Shown: positions 44,099 through 44,197 of the stretch, piece by piece
Layout of the letters: each line of letters opens with the position of its first letter
How positions within the stretch are numbered: the first letter of the stretch is position 1
Source: Clostridium sp. AM49-4BH
GTDB lineage: Bacteria > Bacillota > Clostridia > Lachnospirales > Lachnospiraceae
DNA: 44,197 bases
Assembly: GCF_003478335.1 (NCBI RefSeq)
Contig: NZ_QUFB01000024.1
Coordinates: 1 to 44,197 of the forward strand
Direction of reading: 5' to 3'
The notes under the pieces: generated by a model
Seen by the model: the letters and a program-made list of their open reading frames with translations, nothing else
What the model was told of the DNA's origin: nothing
The model's database searches: none
Translations under genes and position numbers: made by a program

Positions 44099-44197
44099 CT
44101 AAATTTTGTTGTCTCTGATGATTGATTTACATGCCCTTCGGAAACTCGAAGTCCTGGAAGCAAGGTATTCATCATTTTTGAAAGGGACTTTGCGCTC
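44099..44197 (-). other. Open frame running in from the right edge (unassigned)
   Basis: On the minus strand 32 codons without a stop (ERKVPFKNDEYLASRTSSF...IRDNKI) end at TAG 44099-44101. It could be the C-terminus of a gene outside the window or chance. No family is recognised. Confidence 0.2.

Overview
This window looks like a low-GC Clostridia chromosome, most likely a Lachnospiraceae-type gut anaerobe. The evidence is the S10-spc-alpha ribosomal protein cluster with Firmicute gene order, a zinc-type S14, an enlarged L17, a glgC-glgD pair, a FabV-type enoyl reductase, SpoVG, a DnaD/DnaI-type helicase-loading pair and strong GGAGG ribosome sites. No species can be named from the sequence alone.

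Layout. 1-4370: the 5' end of a group IIC intron lies just behind the terminator of a minus-strand run, fabV / cytidylate-kinase-like / degenerate sirtuin / gltX. 4597-7803: a plus-strand two-gene operon encodes a membrane-anchored Mrr-type nuclease and a Cas4-like nuclease fused to a DinG/XPD helicase. Its promoter carries a LexA (SOS) box between -35 and -10. 7820-11235: argJ and a secreted propeller-like protein, both minus strand. Each has tandem repeats that begin inside its own 3' coding end.

11431-29930: the ribosomal protein cluster, all on the minus strand, appears split into four transcription units: rpsJ...rpmD; rplO-secY; adk-map-infA; rpmJ-rpsM-rpsK-rpsD-rpoA-rplQ. Each has a promoter and terminator that can be read in the sequence. 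The cluster is interrupted by a 1.46-kb insertion between rpmD and rplO that carries a chimeric RhuM-like membrane protein. There is also a ~390-nt structured, apparently non-coding stretch between rpmJ and rpsM. rplR carries a one-base frameshift.

30066-33753: a surface-protein remnant, a small membrane protein, spoVG and glgD/glgC. 33930-39306: murC, then a DnaA-box cluster (four perfect boxes in two tandem pairs) in front of a dnaD-like / dnaI-like operon, then a PRPP synthetase gene. 39582-43279: dapA under a lysine riboswitch, hisC and an AspC-like aminotransferase. 43541-44197: a tRNA-Lys(CTT) gene flanked by two copies of a 92-bp repeat, and an unassigned reading frame at the edge.

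The observations most worth following are the SOS-box nuclease/helicase operon, the DnaA-box cluster at the helicase-loader operon, the structured RNA between rpmJ and rpsM, the degenerate sirtuin overlapping gltX, and the repeated pattern of tandem repeats that capture gene 3' ends.
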